Below the pieces are notes generated by a model. The model worked only from the letters and a program-made list of their open reading frames with translations. It made no database searches and was not told the DNA's origin. 64,000 bases of DNA from Adiantum capillus-veneris (Eukaryota > Streptophyta > Polypodiopsida > Polypodiales > Pteridaceae): contig CM043971.1 in the NCBI GenBank assembly GCA_014529385.2, positions 27,224,769-27,288,768 on the forward strand, written 5' to 3'. Position 1 is the stretch's first letter. Each line of letters opens with the position of its first letter. This document shows positions 23,101 to 33,585 of the stretch, one piece after another. The position numbers were made by a program, and so were the translations under genes.

Positions 23101-23535
23101 TGATAAAAAACGGTCTGCTCGGGTTTTTAAACAAGGAGATAAAGTATTCCTAAGGGTACGGCTGAAAAGTAGCACTCTATCCTTGGGAAAATAAAAAAAA
23201 TAAGCCCTAGATATTGTGGATATTATGAAGTGATTAAAGTAACCAGTGATCAAGCCTACAAACTAAAATTACCTGAGCACCTTAAGGTCCGTAATGTATT
23301 CCATATCAGTCTTCTAAAACCCTACATCCCAAATCCAAATCACACTCTAGATGACGAACAAATTGTGATGCAGAAGCAAGGAATTCTTGAACTCCAACCA
23401 GATTGTATTCTCGACACTAGGGAAAGGAGTCTAAGAAACAGAGTTATCAGAGTAAAATGGAAGGACTACCCCACTGAAGATGCCACCTGGGAGGATGAAA
23501 TATCACTTCACAAAGATTTTCCCAATTTCGGTTGA
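20151..23535 (+). pseudogene. Chromovirus pol: protease, RT, RNase H, integrase, chromodomain
   Basis: Protease: LLIDCGSTHSFLS (about 20290), with Cys in the usual D-[ST]-G triad, and GILGMDWL (about 20505). Reverse transcriptase: LFIDYRGLN (about 20997), stop at 21022, VMPFGLTNAPTTF, and VFSDDILLYS (about 21293-21322), where SDD replaces the usual VDD or LDD. RNase H: TDAN and TDHQSLKWI up to a stop at 22070. Integrase zinc region: GHPGYAKTL and CLSCQ around 22330-22430; core: [18 protein letters not shown] and YHP-TDSHT. At least five stops and three frameshifts interrupt the integrase. Chromodomain: VIRVKWKDYPTEDATWEDE at about 23447-23505, which targets integration to chromatin marks in the family. 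Confidence 0.93.
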
Positions 23536-23570
23536 GATAAGGACATCTCAATTCCTTAAGTTGGGGTGAT

Positions 23571-26119
23571 TGTAAGGTTTCCAGTCTCCAAAACCTTAGA
23601 AATTGTACAAAGCTTGTAAAATTAAAGTAAAAACCACTGTCGAAGGATTCAAAAACGGCTAATATTGGTATTTTTGGAATCAGAACCAGAACTTTTGTAT
23701 GGTTAGAAATTTTCAGAATCAGATTCTGATAAAAATTGAAAAAGTTACAGACCCTAGAAGGTTACAATAGGATTTCAATTAGTTAATAAAAATTGGATTG
23801 TTTTAGGATTAATTATCAATAAAGACTTCTTAACCTAAGGTTCTAGAATTAACTGATATTTCAAAGTTTCATCATTAGAAATCTGCAAAATCAACCAAAA
23901 TCGATTTTGGAAGATGTGGGGGCTGTGTGGAGCTGAGAGACCAGAGACAGGTTTAGCAGCAGATGGCGCCATTTGCAAGCTGGGGGCCTGCTTGGGGTGT
24001 CAAAACCTGCCAGAAACTGCCCGTTGCCCAGAAAAAGCTATAAAAAGACCCCTTTCCTTCATAAAAATTTAGACTCGGAGCCTTGACACTATGTCTCTCA
24101 TCTAGAGAGAATGCTACGCAGACATCACTAGAGATTAAGCTCTAGTCAATTAAACTAAACGGTAATTAGCATAATCCTTCTTAATTAGCAAGGCTAGATT
24201 GATCTATTTTGTTAATCAATCAAAGATTAGGCTTATGTATACTCATAAACCCTCTATTAATTAAATATTCTCTGTTGATTGTTGTAATTCAGCTTGGACA
24301 TGTTAAGCTAATTAATTATCATATCATATTAATGCTGAAATTAGCCAAATTAACCATAAATTAATGGGAATTATATTAATTAAGCTTAGATTAAGTTGAG
24401 ATAATTATCAAAGATGCATTAGACAGTCATTAAGCTAGGAAAATTATCTTTTAATTTTTTGAGTACTTTTCATAATTAATTACGCAAGATTACACTATTT
24501 TTTAGAGAAAATTAAAGGGGAAAATAATCAAATCGAATCAAAATTCTTTGAGTTATTTATCAGTGGTTAATCATATGTTAGGGAATCCGTGATAATTAGG
24601 ATAAGCTCAGATAATTAATTTACCTAATTACTTTTATAGAAATACTCTATTTTTAAGACAAATGAAATAGGGGAAATTAGTAAATTGATTCAAAATGCTT
24701 TGAGTTATTTATTAGTGGTTAATCATATGTTAGTGAACCCGTGATAACTAGGATAAGACTAGGTAATTAATTTACCAAATTACTTTAGCAAAAATACTCT
24801 ATTTTTAAGACAAATTAAATAAGGAAAATTAGTAAATTGATTTTAAATGATTTGAGTTATTTATCAGTGGTTAATCATATGTTAGGGAATCCGTGATAAT
24901 TAGGATAATCTTAGATAATTAATTGACCTAATTACTTTAGCAAAAATACTTTGTTTTTAAGACAAATTAAATAAGGGAAATTAGTAAATTGATTTCAAAT
25001 GCTTAAATTTATTTATGAGTGATTAATAATACATTAGGAAACCCGTTATAATTATGAGAAGCTCAGATAATTAATTTACCTAATTACTTTATAAGAAATA
25101 CTCTGTTTTTAAGACAAATTAAATAGGGGAAATTAGGAAATTGATTCCAAAAGCTTTGAGTTATTTCTTAGTGGTAAATAATATGTCAAGGAACCCGTGA
25201 TAATTAGGAGAATCTGAGATAATTAATTTACCTAATTACTTTATCAAAAATACTCTGTTTTTAAGACAAATTAAATAGGGAAAATTAGTAAATTGATTTC
25301 AAATGCTTTGAGTTATTTATCAGCGGTTAATCATATGTTAGGAAACCCATGATAACTAGGAGAAGCTCAGATAATTAATTTATCAAATTACTTTAGCAGA
25401 AATACTTTGTTTTAAAGATAAATTAAATAGAGGAAATTAGTAAATTGATTCCAAATGCTTTGAGTTATTTATCAGTGGTTGATCATAAAATTAGGAATAC
25501 CATAATAATTAGGAGAAGCTCAGATAATTAATTTATCAAATTACTTTAGCAGAAATACTCTGTTTTTAAGACAAATTAAATAGGGAAAATTAGTAAATTT
25601 ATTCCTAATGCTTTGAGTTATTTATCAGTGGTTCATCATATGTTAGGGAGCCCGTGATAATTAGGAGAAGCTCAGATAATTAATTTACCTAATTACTTTA
25701 GCAGATTAATATAGATTAATCCAAAAAACTTTGATATAAATATCAAAGGCGGAACACACCTTGGGAAATCCATGATAAATACCCCAACCTCAGATAAATA
25801 GTTTTGGTATTTATCTTCAATAAAAGTAGCCGATTTTGCGTATATAATAGAGAAGGAAAATTAGTAAATGAATTTATCTAATTTCCAAAGAAATACCTGA
25901 GGTCCAAAATAACTATTGAAAGGTGGGAAAATTACATCAGCATAAATGGATGGTATAACAAGTTATTATCAAAAAAATCTTACCTAATTTAGACCTTAAG
26001 TATAAGAGGGAAAGGTTATAAATCAAATTTATGAAAATTACTAAAGATATAACATATTCGATTACAATTTAGGGAGAGTAATCCATTAGCCGATAGAGAT
26101 TTATAATCTACTAAGGATA
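23571..26119 (+). repeat. 3' LTR of the chromovirus, truncated
   Basis: Begins TGTAAGGTTTCCAG after the purine-rich AAGTTGGGGTGA and matches the 5' LTR up to CTACTAAGGATA (equivalent to 11573). The last about 1.47 kb, including the second TATA box, the reading frame and the LTR terminus, is missing. The break is followed at once by the tandem duplication with HSPA12-like fragments. A TATAAAAAG site lies at 24039. Confidence 0.88.
24570..25690. repeat. Intra-LTR tandem subrepeats in the 3' LTR, eight copies
   Basis: Marker positions of the about 152-bp unit: 24571, 24722, 24874, 25027, 25180, 25331, 25482 and 25635. The 5' LTR has six such units. Confidence 0.85.
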
Positions 26120-26137
26120 TATGTGTGAACATTCTGT

Positions 26138-26290
26138 TTATGCATGTTTGTACGCGAAGCCTGAAAAAGTGGTGCCCAAGTCTAAAGCCACCATGACCTT
26201 AGCCAAGACCTCCATGCCTTGGCAGAAGATGTCGTCCATGTCTGGATTCTCATCTCTGAGAGTGCTTGCTTTACATGGAGGCACAGACAT
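26138..26290 (-). pseudogene. Hsp70/HSPA12-like N-terminal fragment, copy 1
   Basis: A 50-codon frame on the minus strand starts with ATG at 26290 and ends KVMVALDLGTTFSGFAYKHA then TAA. The segment VALDLGTTFSGFAY matches the phosphate-1 loop at the N-terminus of actin-fold Hsp70 ATPases, and the SGFAY ending is typical of the HSPA12-like branch rather than classical Hsp70 (which has GIDLGTTYS). The preceding acidic stretch (RDENPDMDDIFCQG) would be an N-terminal extension. Only about the first exon is present; no further ATPase motifs follow. It is a gene fragment, probably carried or duplicated with the repeat. The match rests on about 15 residues. Confidence 0.55.
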
Positions 26291-26854
26291 GACTCTGGGA
26301 TGGAGAGAGAAAGATAGAGTGAGAGAAATAAAATTACTTATTGCATTACATTAGAATTGTAATGTTCCGATCAATTGATCACTTAGATGTTGAATTTAGG
26401 TGAAGCCAACACAAAACGATGGCTAAATTTACAACCTTAACATATATATGTGTGTCCATATATATGTGTTTATGCATGTATGTAGGCATTAATTACGGGA
26501 GCATAGCATCTGAAGGTTAGACGCTTCCTATTGGGTATTGTCCTTTTTTAATCGTGGTGTTGAGATCATTGATCCACTCATGCATAGATTACCGCAAGGT
26601 ACCTTTGGTTTTACCATGGTTGACATTGCGATGATATCTAAAGATGTGCAGTTGACCTTTGGCACTACTAGCCTCTACTTAGGTATACTAGTATATGTAT
26701 GTATCTATGTGTTTGTATGCTAATATATATATCCTCTAGGAGAGAATTGTAATTTTACAATCAATTAATCACTTAGAGGTTGAATTTAGGTGCAGCCAAC
26801 ACAAAACGATGGCTACATTTACAACCTTAACATATATTTTTGTGAACATTTTGT

Positions 26855-27007
26855 TTATGCATGTATGTATGCAAAGCCCAAAAAAGTGGTGCCCAAGTCC
26901 AAAGCCACCATGACCTTAGCTGAGACCTCCATGCCTCGATAGAAGATGTTGTCCATGTTTGGCTTCTCATCTCTGAGAGTGCTTGCTTTACATGGAGGCG
27001 CAGACAT
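26855..27007 (-). pseudogene. Hsp70/HSPA12-like N-terminal fragment, copy 2
   Basis: Same 50-codon frame, ATG at 27007, ending VALDLGTTFLGFAYIHA and TAA. It differs from copy 1 at several residues (Ser to Leu inside the loop, Lys to Ile), yet the frame length is identical and no stop or indel has arisen. That could mean selection before the duplication, or simply that the duplication is recent. Confidence 0.5.
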
Positions 27008-27522
27008 GACTCTGGGATGGAGAGAGAGAGAGATAGAGTGATAGAAATAGAATTACTTATTGCATTACATTAGAATTGTAATGTCACGATCAATTGATCA
27101 CTTAGATGTTGAATTTAGGTGCAGCCAACACAAAACGATGGCTACATTTACAAATTTAACATATATATGTGTGTACATATATATCTGTTTATGCATGTAT
27201 GTAGGCACTAAGTACGGGAGCATAGCATCCGAAGGTTAGACGCTTCCTCTTGGGTATAGTCCTTTTTTAATCGTGGCGTTGCGGTCTTTGATCCACTCGT
27301 GCATTGATTACCGCAAGGTACCTTTGGTTTTACCACGGTTGAGACTACGATGATATCTAAAGAGGTGCAATTGACCTTTGGCACTACTAGCCTCTACTTA
27401 GGTCTACTAGTATGTATATGTATCTACGTGTGTGTGTTTGTGTGGTAATATACTTGTGTACGTATATTTAGATTAGTGAGTAAGGTGGAAAGCTTAATCT
27501 TATATTGCTCTTTGTAATGTAG

Positions 27523-29131
27523 ATGTCAGACGACAGACCGACTGGTGAGGAGCAGCCAGGTAGCTCTTCTTTTGGTTGGTTCACATCTCAGGTGGGCTCC
27601 CACCCGTGGTGGACATCGCCTCCAGTGGACCCAAGTCTTGAGTCGGTGAGAACAAGCAAAGAAATAAATAATTTTTCAACGTAGTTAACCATAAACCAAG
27701 AGTGTCATAGGTTTTTTTTTTTTTTTTTTGCAGGCATGGCCATCCTACACCTACCCTTCTCAGATTCTTGCACCGGTTGTAGATCCTGACTTACAGCGGG
27801 CTATCTCTTTACGAGAGCAGTACCTCCGTTCGACGGAGGAATTGTTTGGCCGCTACACTCCACAATAGCTTGCGACCTACGAAATTTCTCCGCAGACTAC
27901 ACCATGGGGGAATCAGCGAGGGACTCCTTACATACAGAGCCTCGCACCAACGGCACCTCCCTCTACTCTCCCTTCCTATCGTCCTATTCCTATTCCATCG
28001 CAAGGGTCCTACTCCCCTTGCATCGTAGGGTCCTACTCTCATGGCATTGCACGATCCTATGCCACTCCATTCCACTCCGGTTTTGTCAGAACATCATCGA
28101 CAGACTTCGCCACTCCATTCCACTCCGGCTTCGCCACAACATCATCGACGCTCGTCTCAGGGCAACGAGCACCGTGAGAGACGAAGCGGCGATGAATCTT
28201 GTGGTTTTTCATGTTTTGGTAGTGGAGGGGGAACGGAGTCCCCACTTTTAGAGCGTTCCATCCCTGATGCAGAGGACAAGGATACGGAGACACCCGTGTC
28301 AGACATGCATGGGCGCTATTACAGGGTTACATATGGCGGGGAGGTTGATTTCGGCATAGCACATGGCAGGGCATTTTGATGCCATCTACAAATTCTTATA
28401 CATTCAATTTATAAGAATTGTTTTATAAATTTTAGAGACCAACTGCCCGATCATGCACAATACATTGAGGACGCTCTGTTAGCTAGATTTCCAAACGCCC
28501 CCGATCAACGTTTTTCACAACAATGGTTGGAGGGCTACATAAAGACATTTTTAAAAAACAAGCAGTCCAGTGTGTGGTACGCAGCAACCAGCCAGGCCAG
28601 AGATCCAGACAGGAGTTACCGCGGTGGCAACATGGCAGATGCAGAGTGGGAGTGGGCAATTCAAGAGAAGAGAGATCAAGATGCGACGGGCTCATCAAAT
28701 AGACAACAACGCAAGGCCCGTGCAAGAAAAAATCCCACGCAGTATGGCTTAGGAGGCAAGGGATCTTGGCAAGATAAATATGTAAGATTATTTGAATTAT
28801 AACGTCGATCGTTGATTATAAAGATTGTAGTTGATAATTTGGTATTTTTATTGCTAACTTAGAAAAATATCACTCTCTCTCGACCAACCAGAGAGATGGT
28901 CAAGTATCGGGAGCAACATACAGAATTTGATACTTGGTGATGGTTGTTTGAAAACAACCACATCTCTTGTGAGCAATTCGACGTGGCGGTTGGACCACTA
29001 CAAGCGGTAAGTTTAAACAAGTAATTTTGTGTCAATTGTTTTTAGCTATGGATAATTATTTAATTTGGTTTGTGTTTATGTAGAGTCAAAGTGATCCAAC
29101 ATACGTGCCTCTAGACGATGATGAGGATTAG
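27523..29131 (+). CDS. Five-exon gene-like region, possible transposon-associated protein
   Basis: Exons by splice signals: 27523-27645 (41 codons from MSDDRPTGEEQPG; donor GTGAGA), 27736 to about 28377 (after an 18-T tract and GCAG), 28436-28781 (donor GTAAGA), 28863-29006 (donor GTAAGT) and 29084-29131 (TYVPLDDDED and TAG). Exon 2 is Pro/Ser/Thr-rich with an internal repeat, ATPFHSGF, twice. Exon 3 reads LPDHAQYIEDALL, WLEGYIKTFLKNKQSSVWY and ARKNPTQYGLGGKGSW. Exon 4 reads LSRPTREMVKYREQHTEFDTW. The order Trp/Lys helix, Gly-rich block, then P-x-x-EM--YREQHT recalls the PF03004-type plant En/Spm accessory proteins, but I am not sure. TAG at 27867, a frame shift near 28170 and TGA at 28943 suggest decay. 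Confidence 0.4.
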
Positions 29132-29376
29132 ATAAAAAAATGTTTTGTCAAAACTTTCATAAAGTCCCAATTGTTGAGCTAAGATACTATATAGCTCAAC
29201 ACCAATGTGGCACAATGTATATACAACTATTTACTTTTTATTGTCACTTTTTTAAATAGTTGATCTTCTACATTTTTAATTATCAAGGTAAAGTAAATTC
29301 AATTTCAGCTGTTTAGTATTTTTTATACTTTTCCAAAAAACAATTGATGTCTTATTGTTTTTATGCTGGTCAAGCA

Positions 29377-29430
29377 TAAAGATGCTCATTTGGGCCACCC
29401 AAATTTGGGTGTCCCAAATGAGCACCTTTA
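29377..29430. repeat. Long near-perfect palindrome (hairpin), 54 bp
   Basis: Arms of 27 bp meet at AAA|TTT with no loop. The left arm includes GCTCATTTGGG and ACCCAAA, the right arm TTTGGGT and CCCAAATGAGC. Two mismatched pairs are visible. It may be a tiny MITE, a transposon end fused to its partner, or a small-RNA-like fold. Confidence 0.8.
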
Positions 29431-30000
29431 TTTTTGAACTAGCGTGTAGAAGTAATACACACGGTAATAGCAATGACAAAGATCGGGGTAATAGGAGTGG
29501 GTATATTGCCGCGACTATTACCGCGCTTATAGCTGACAAACCACTACCGTGGTTATTGCCGCCCACACAAATTTTTCTCTCTCCTTCCTCCTTTGTTTTT
29601 TCGTCGCAATGTTGGCGGTTTTCGACAACTCCTCTTCTAGTGTGCCAAGCACTAGTCAGCGGATCCCTTTTTCATCTCCCATTAGAATCATACTCATGCT
29701 ATTGTGGTTGGTAACTGGAAGCTAGGAACGGTTGTGAGTACATGCGGCTTGCAGGCCATAAGTTGGTTGGCGGGCGAGAGTGAAAGGGGTGGTGTTGTAT
29801 CTTACAAGCTAGAAAGAGAGAGTGTGGACACACTCGAAGGCGGCATGTGATCATCTACATGTGTGGGCTGAAGACATGTGTGCTGCAATCAACTATGCCC
29901 TTGCATGGGCATCAAAAAGATGGTGGGTGAGACTGAGAGTAATGTGACTACGACTCTGGGGTGTTGGTGGGGTAGGCACGGCTGTAGAGAGTGGCTTGTG
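29431..30000. other. Intergenic DNA without a supported gene
   Basis: Contains a G+C-richer stretch near 29480-29560 (GGTAATAG, TACCGCG and TACCGTGG blocks in both orientations) suggesting imperfect inverted repeats, then unique sequence. Short frames on both strands have no recognisable domains. Confidence 0.5.
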
Positions 30001-30198
<198 letters not shown>

Positions 30199-30199
<1 letters not shown>

Positions 30200-31069
30200 A
30201 ATGTGTGTGAGACTGGGCTGATGCATGCCGCCCTCAATGAATTTTGCAACGGGCACTCCTCGTTGGTTTTGCGCTGCCTAGTACTGCATCATCCGTATAG
30301 CGGGCTGCATGTGGGGAGTAGAGAGGTTGCAAGTCAAGGGTGTGAGACCAAGCTAGATCTCATGACCAAGATCTCTTAGTAAGTTGCCGAGAACGTAGAC
30401 CCATAAGCCATAGGAGTTAAGTGGCTTGGATATGGACAACAATGTACAAAGGTAGTAACACAACCAGACAGTGGCTCAGAATGGCGAGTAGACAAAAACA
30501 ATGACAGACATTTTAAATGAGCAAATAAATTTCTAAGGTCTCTTGGGTTCATCATGTCCCATGCTAAGATAGAGAAAGAGAGCAACCGGACTCATATTGA
30601 GACAAGAGATATGGGATGGATGTAAACGCAGTAAAATTTCATCTTCTTCAAATTCTATTACAATTCTTCTTGATTCTTATTCTAACATATAATTCCGATC
30701 TAATTTTATTAAATAAATTTGATAATTGTATGCATCTTGATATGCACCTCATTAATAATTACAATGATGCTATCAAGACTAATTCCTACATTAACAATGT
30801 TTATGCTTTCCTAAAATATCATCGTTCTTATTATCGTATTCATGTCACTTTTCCTCATCAAAATCGAAGAAGTATTACCAATAACACATCTCGAGCTTTG
30901 TAAGGATTATACAATATTAAGAAGGAATTAAACAAAACAATTTGGATTAAAAAAAATGGAACAATGTAACTGTACTTAGATTTTGTGCACAATCTGGAAG
31001 GGCTATCTTGTTGAAATGCAAATTATACGCTTTGAGTGTTTTGCTTGTTACCAAGATCATGCATGACCT
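30199..31069. other. Intergenic DNA, possible internal part of a minus-strand LTR element
   Basis: No domain-bearing frame. A 95-codon plus-strand frame at 30616 is AT-rich and Asn/Tyr/Ile-rich and not recognised. The region lies on the inside of the primer-binding-site relic at 31073, so it may be the leader or a deleted interior of that element. Confidence 0.4.
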
Positions 31070-31072
31070 TGG

Positions 31073-31084
31073 CTCTGATACCAC
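31073..31084 (-). promoter_or_regulatory. Primer-binding site of a degraded LTR element (tRNA-Met)
   Basis: The minus strand reads TGGTATCAGAGC, directly after TGTGTAGCAG. With a TATA-like CTATAAATAG on the same strand near 31357-31366, this marks the end of a minus-strand LTR lying at higher coordinates. Confidence 0.7.
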
Positions 31085-31086
31085 TG

Positions 31087-31560
31087 CTACACACGGATGC
31101 ATGGCGTACCTACAAAATACCTCAAATAGCATGATAGAAACTATAAAACACGACAAATATACATACCTGATGAATCATGTTAGCAAATAATCCAATTGTG
31201 CACGAACAGAGAGAGATAGCACGTGCAGGCGCACCTCCTAGAGCGGAATGATACACCGACATGGCAAGAGAGAAGAGAGGAAGGAGAGAAGAATACACAG
31301 ACATTGGGTGCAATCTCCCCCCGTGCAAGAGTGAGCATTTTCCTCTTGCACGTATCTATTTATAGATTAGTGAATGCCCAAATGAATACATATTGATCGG
31401 TCGGGCAATAATTGGCCATAGCTCGTAAAAAGTACAATGATACAATATATTATTCTTTTGCATAACCCTTGGCCTTTTCCACCTGTCAACTGCATAAAAT
31501 ATCAAAATCTCAATTCCATTATAGCATCTTTTTAGGCAGCTAGGGTGCACGCGTTAATAA
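31087..31560 (-). repeat. Probable 5' LTR remnant of a minus-strand LTR retrotransposon
   Basis: The piece adjoins a primer-binding site and contains CTATAAATAG (about 31366-31357, minus strand) followed by a purine/pyrimidine leader, as in an LTR promoter. Its outer end is not defined and no matching second LTR is in the window. No coding sequence of the element remains. Confidence 0.5.
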
Positions 31561-32689
31561 TTTTTATGCAGGCAGATGAAAGCGTCATTAGCATGAGGCT
31601 GCGATATCCAACCTATGTCATGGGCATGAGTTGGTTGCAAATAAAATAGAGGAAGCGACTGGAGAGATCAGTGTTGTCATGATAACATGTGTAATCAAGG
31701 CGCATGATTTAGCATCTCATTATTTTGAATGATATCGGCCAACGCAAAAAATAGCAAGTGCTACATATAGATTAACAACACTATAAATAGCTGACACTAT
31801 GATGCAGCGAGTAATGTCGGTCATTTATAAAAATAGCCGAGGTGGGGTGTGCGTGTGAGAAAAATAATGTGGCTAGATTGCATGTGAAAGGAGGGCAGTC
31901 AAAGCCCATAGTTCACCATCAATTTAATACAGAGGGATGATGCAGTCTCCTTTTGGCAAACTGCACCGACCTTGTTGTCTGCCTCTACAAGGCATCTCCG
32001 AGTAGCAACATTAGAACTATTACATTATTAATAGGTCTTCAACGTAGCTGTACATGTGTCCAGAGATTTACAAAGTTCCTGAGTGCAGTCTGATAAAGCG
32101 CAGGTGGCTATTATTAGGCATTGTATATAGTAGCAGTGAATAATCAAAAACGCATATTTAGAAGATATTGCGTTATTTTAAGAATATCAAGTTATTCTGA
32201 GTTGGGCGCCTCTGCTATATTACGTCATGCGATTTACAACATCCAGATACCGGGTAGATTGATGTAGAAGTGTGGAGATGTTTAACACCTCAAAGAAGTG
32301 CTAGCCCAAAAATAATATCCCAATTTTGTGGTTGGCATCATGCAACCGTTCACACTGTGCTCTTTGCTTGGATATATTTACACAAGTTTTAGTGCAAAAG
32401 CTTCAAATTTTGACCTAAACACTAGGAGAGTCTCAAGTTGTTTTCTTATCTTCATTGGCTAGGGATAAGATCCAATCGTAGATGAGTGTAGATTTGTCTT
32501 CTAAGAGGTTCTAAATTTATATATTAGTAAATCTTAAATGAACATATATTTATCTAAGAGATTTTCCTTGTGAGTTGATTTATCCATGCAATCATCTGTC
32601 TATAATTGATTATTATGTACTAATGATTTAATAGTTCTGATAGTGTTCAAAGATTTCTAGAAAATGTACCATGGTGACTATCATGATGC
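31561..32689. other. Intergenic DNA, nothing recognised
   Basis: AT-rich unique-looking DNA without long frames on either strand. TATA-like CTATAAATAG near 31791 and scattered short direct repeats only. Confidence 0.5.
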
Positions 32690-33288
32690 ATGGTACGTAA
32701 AACCATGATGATGATTTTTATTTCAAAGTTTTTATTTGATTTGTTGAAAAAGTCTTTCATGCCATGGTACGAACATTCATAATGATGATTACTATTTCAA
32801 AGTTTTTACGCCTCTCTAATTCCATGGTGAATACCGTGATTCCATGGTATGTAAAGCCATGATGATTGTTATTTCAAAGTTTTTTTGAGCGTCTCTAATG
32901 TCATGGTGAAAATTGTGATTCCATGGTACGTAAAGACATGATGATGATTACTATTTTATACTTCAATTTGATTTGAATAAAACGTATCCCATGCCATGAT
33001 GATTGCTATTTCAAAGCTTTTTTGAGTGTCTCTTATGCCATAGTGAATATCGTGATGCCATGGTATGTAAAGCCATGATGATGACAACTGCCAACTGTTG
33101 AGATCTTGGGGGCTCCAATATGTTCATTACATCTTGGATTTGAATATTTTTATGTACATGTGATTACATATTTGATATTACATTTGTTTCTATGTCGTCT
33201 GTACATGTGATTGCATCGGCATTATGTTTGTTTCTATGTCGTCTCCAGAGCGACGGTGCGGACGATCCCTAAGGACAATGTGATGTGA
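32690..33288 (+). repeat. Inverted-repeat arm A, about 600 bp, with internal subrepeats
   Basis: Present in opposite orientation at 49239-49850. The arm contains four to five degenerate subrepeats of about 105 bp built on CCATGGTACGTAAAGCCATG and ATGATGATTACTATTTCAAAG. It then has a unique tail with TTGGGGGCTCCAATATGTTC, two copies of TGTACATGTGATT and TTCTATGTCGTCT, and ends at GGACAATGTGATGTGATGA. Homology between the arms stops abruptly at 33288 and 49239. Confidence 0.88.
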
Positions 33289-33344
33289 TGATTTCTAATT
33301 AACCTTCATATTTTGATATGTTTCTTGATTTGGTATTGATTACA

Positions 33345-33427
33345 GGATGAAAATCACATTAAGCAGCATATACAAGGGATCAAAGATGCTAAAGTTGCTC
33401 TATCATTTGCAGTGGGACAAGAGTGAT
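33345..33427 (+). other. Possible terminal exon fragment
   Basis: After TTGATTACAG there is a 27-codon open segment ending IKDAKVALSFAVGQE and TGA, followed by sequence that could be a 3' untranslated region. No upstream exon is identified and the family is not recognised. Confidence 0.2.
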
Positions 33428-33585
33428 GTGGCTCCTGGAGTTAAAACTTTTGATTTGTTTCCATTAGAATTTTTATGAGCCTTTATGGAAGTTGTTTTAT
33501 ATTATGGAGTGATGTAGCTCCTCGAGAACATATTTTGTAAACTTCACAACTTATTAATACAAGAGTGCATGTATATGGTGCTGTG

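Larger units (their letters stand above)
9291..26119 (+). mobile_element. Ty3/Gypsy chromovirus with very long LTRs, truncated at its 3' end
   Basis: The element runs 5' LTR (9291-13039), tRNA-Met primer-binding site (13042-13053), leader with an extra ORF, gag, protease, reverse transcriptase, RNase H, integrase, chromodomain, purine tract and 3' LTR (23571-26119). The domain order with integrase after RNase H is Ty3/Gypsy, and the C-terminal chromodomain defines a chromovirus. Multi-kilobase LTRs fit the Tekay/Del clade, but that is inference. The LTR starts TGTAAGGT and ends ACCTTACA, a perfect 8-bp inverted terminus. The left flank is ATCCT; the matching duplication cannot be tested because the 3' LTR breaks off at 26119, a position equivalent to 11573. 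Multiple stops and frameshifts make it non-autonomous. The Copia element at 13123-18543 is inserted in it. Confidence 0.92.
26120..27450. repeat. Tandem duplication, unit about 717 bp, two copies
   Basis: GAACATT...GTTTATGCATG occurs at 26127 and 26844 (offset 717). The following blocks keep the same order in both copies: AAGTGGTGCCCAAGTC, CTCATCTCTGAGAGTGC, GACGCTTCCT, CCGCAAGGTACCTTTGG and CACTACTAGCCTCTACTTAGG. A 90-bp module around CAATTGATCACTTAGATGTTG and CCAACACAAAACGATGG appears three times (about 26353, 26743 and 27074), so the duplication has inner structure. Copy 1 begins exactly where the chromovirus 3' LTR stops. A second open segment (about 26520-26680 and 27236-27400) is shared by both copies on the plus strand but is unrecognised. 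Confidence 0.88.

Noticed and set aside
30616-30903. 95-codon frame as a gene
   Set aside because: AT-rich, Asn/Tyr/Ile composition, no domain, start not supported.
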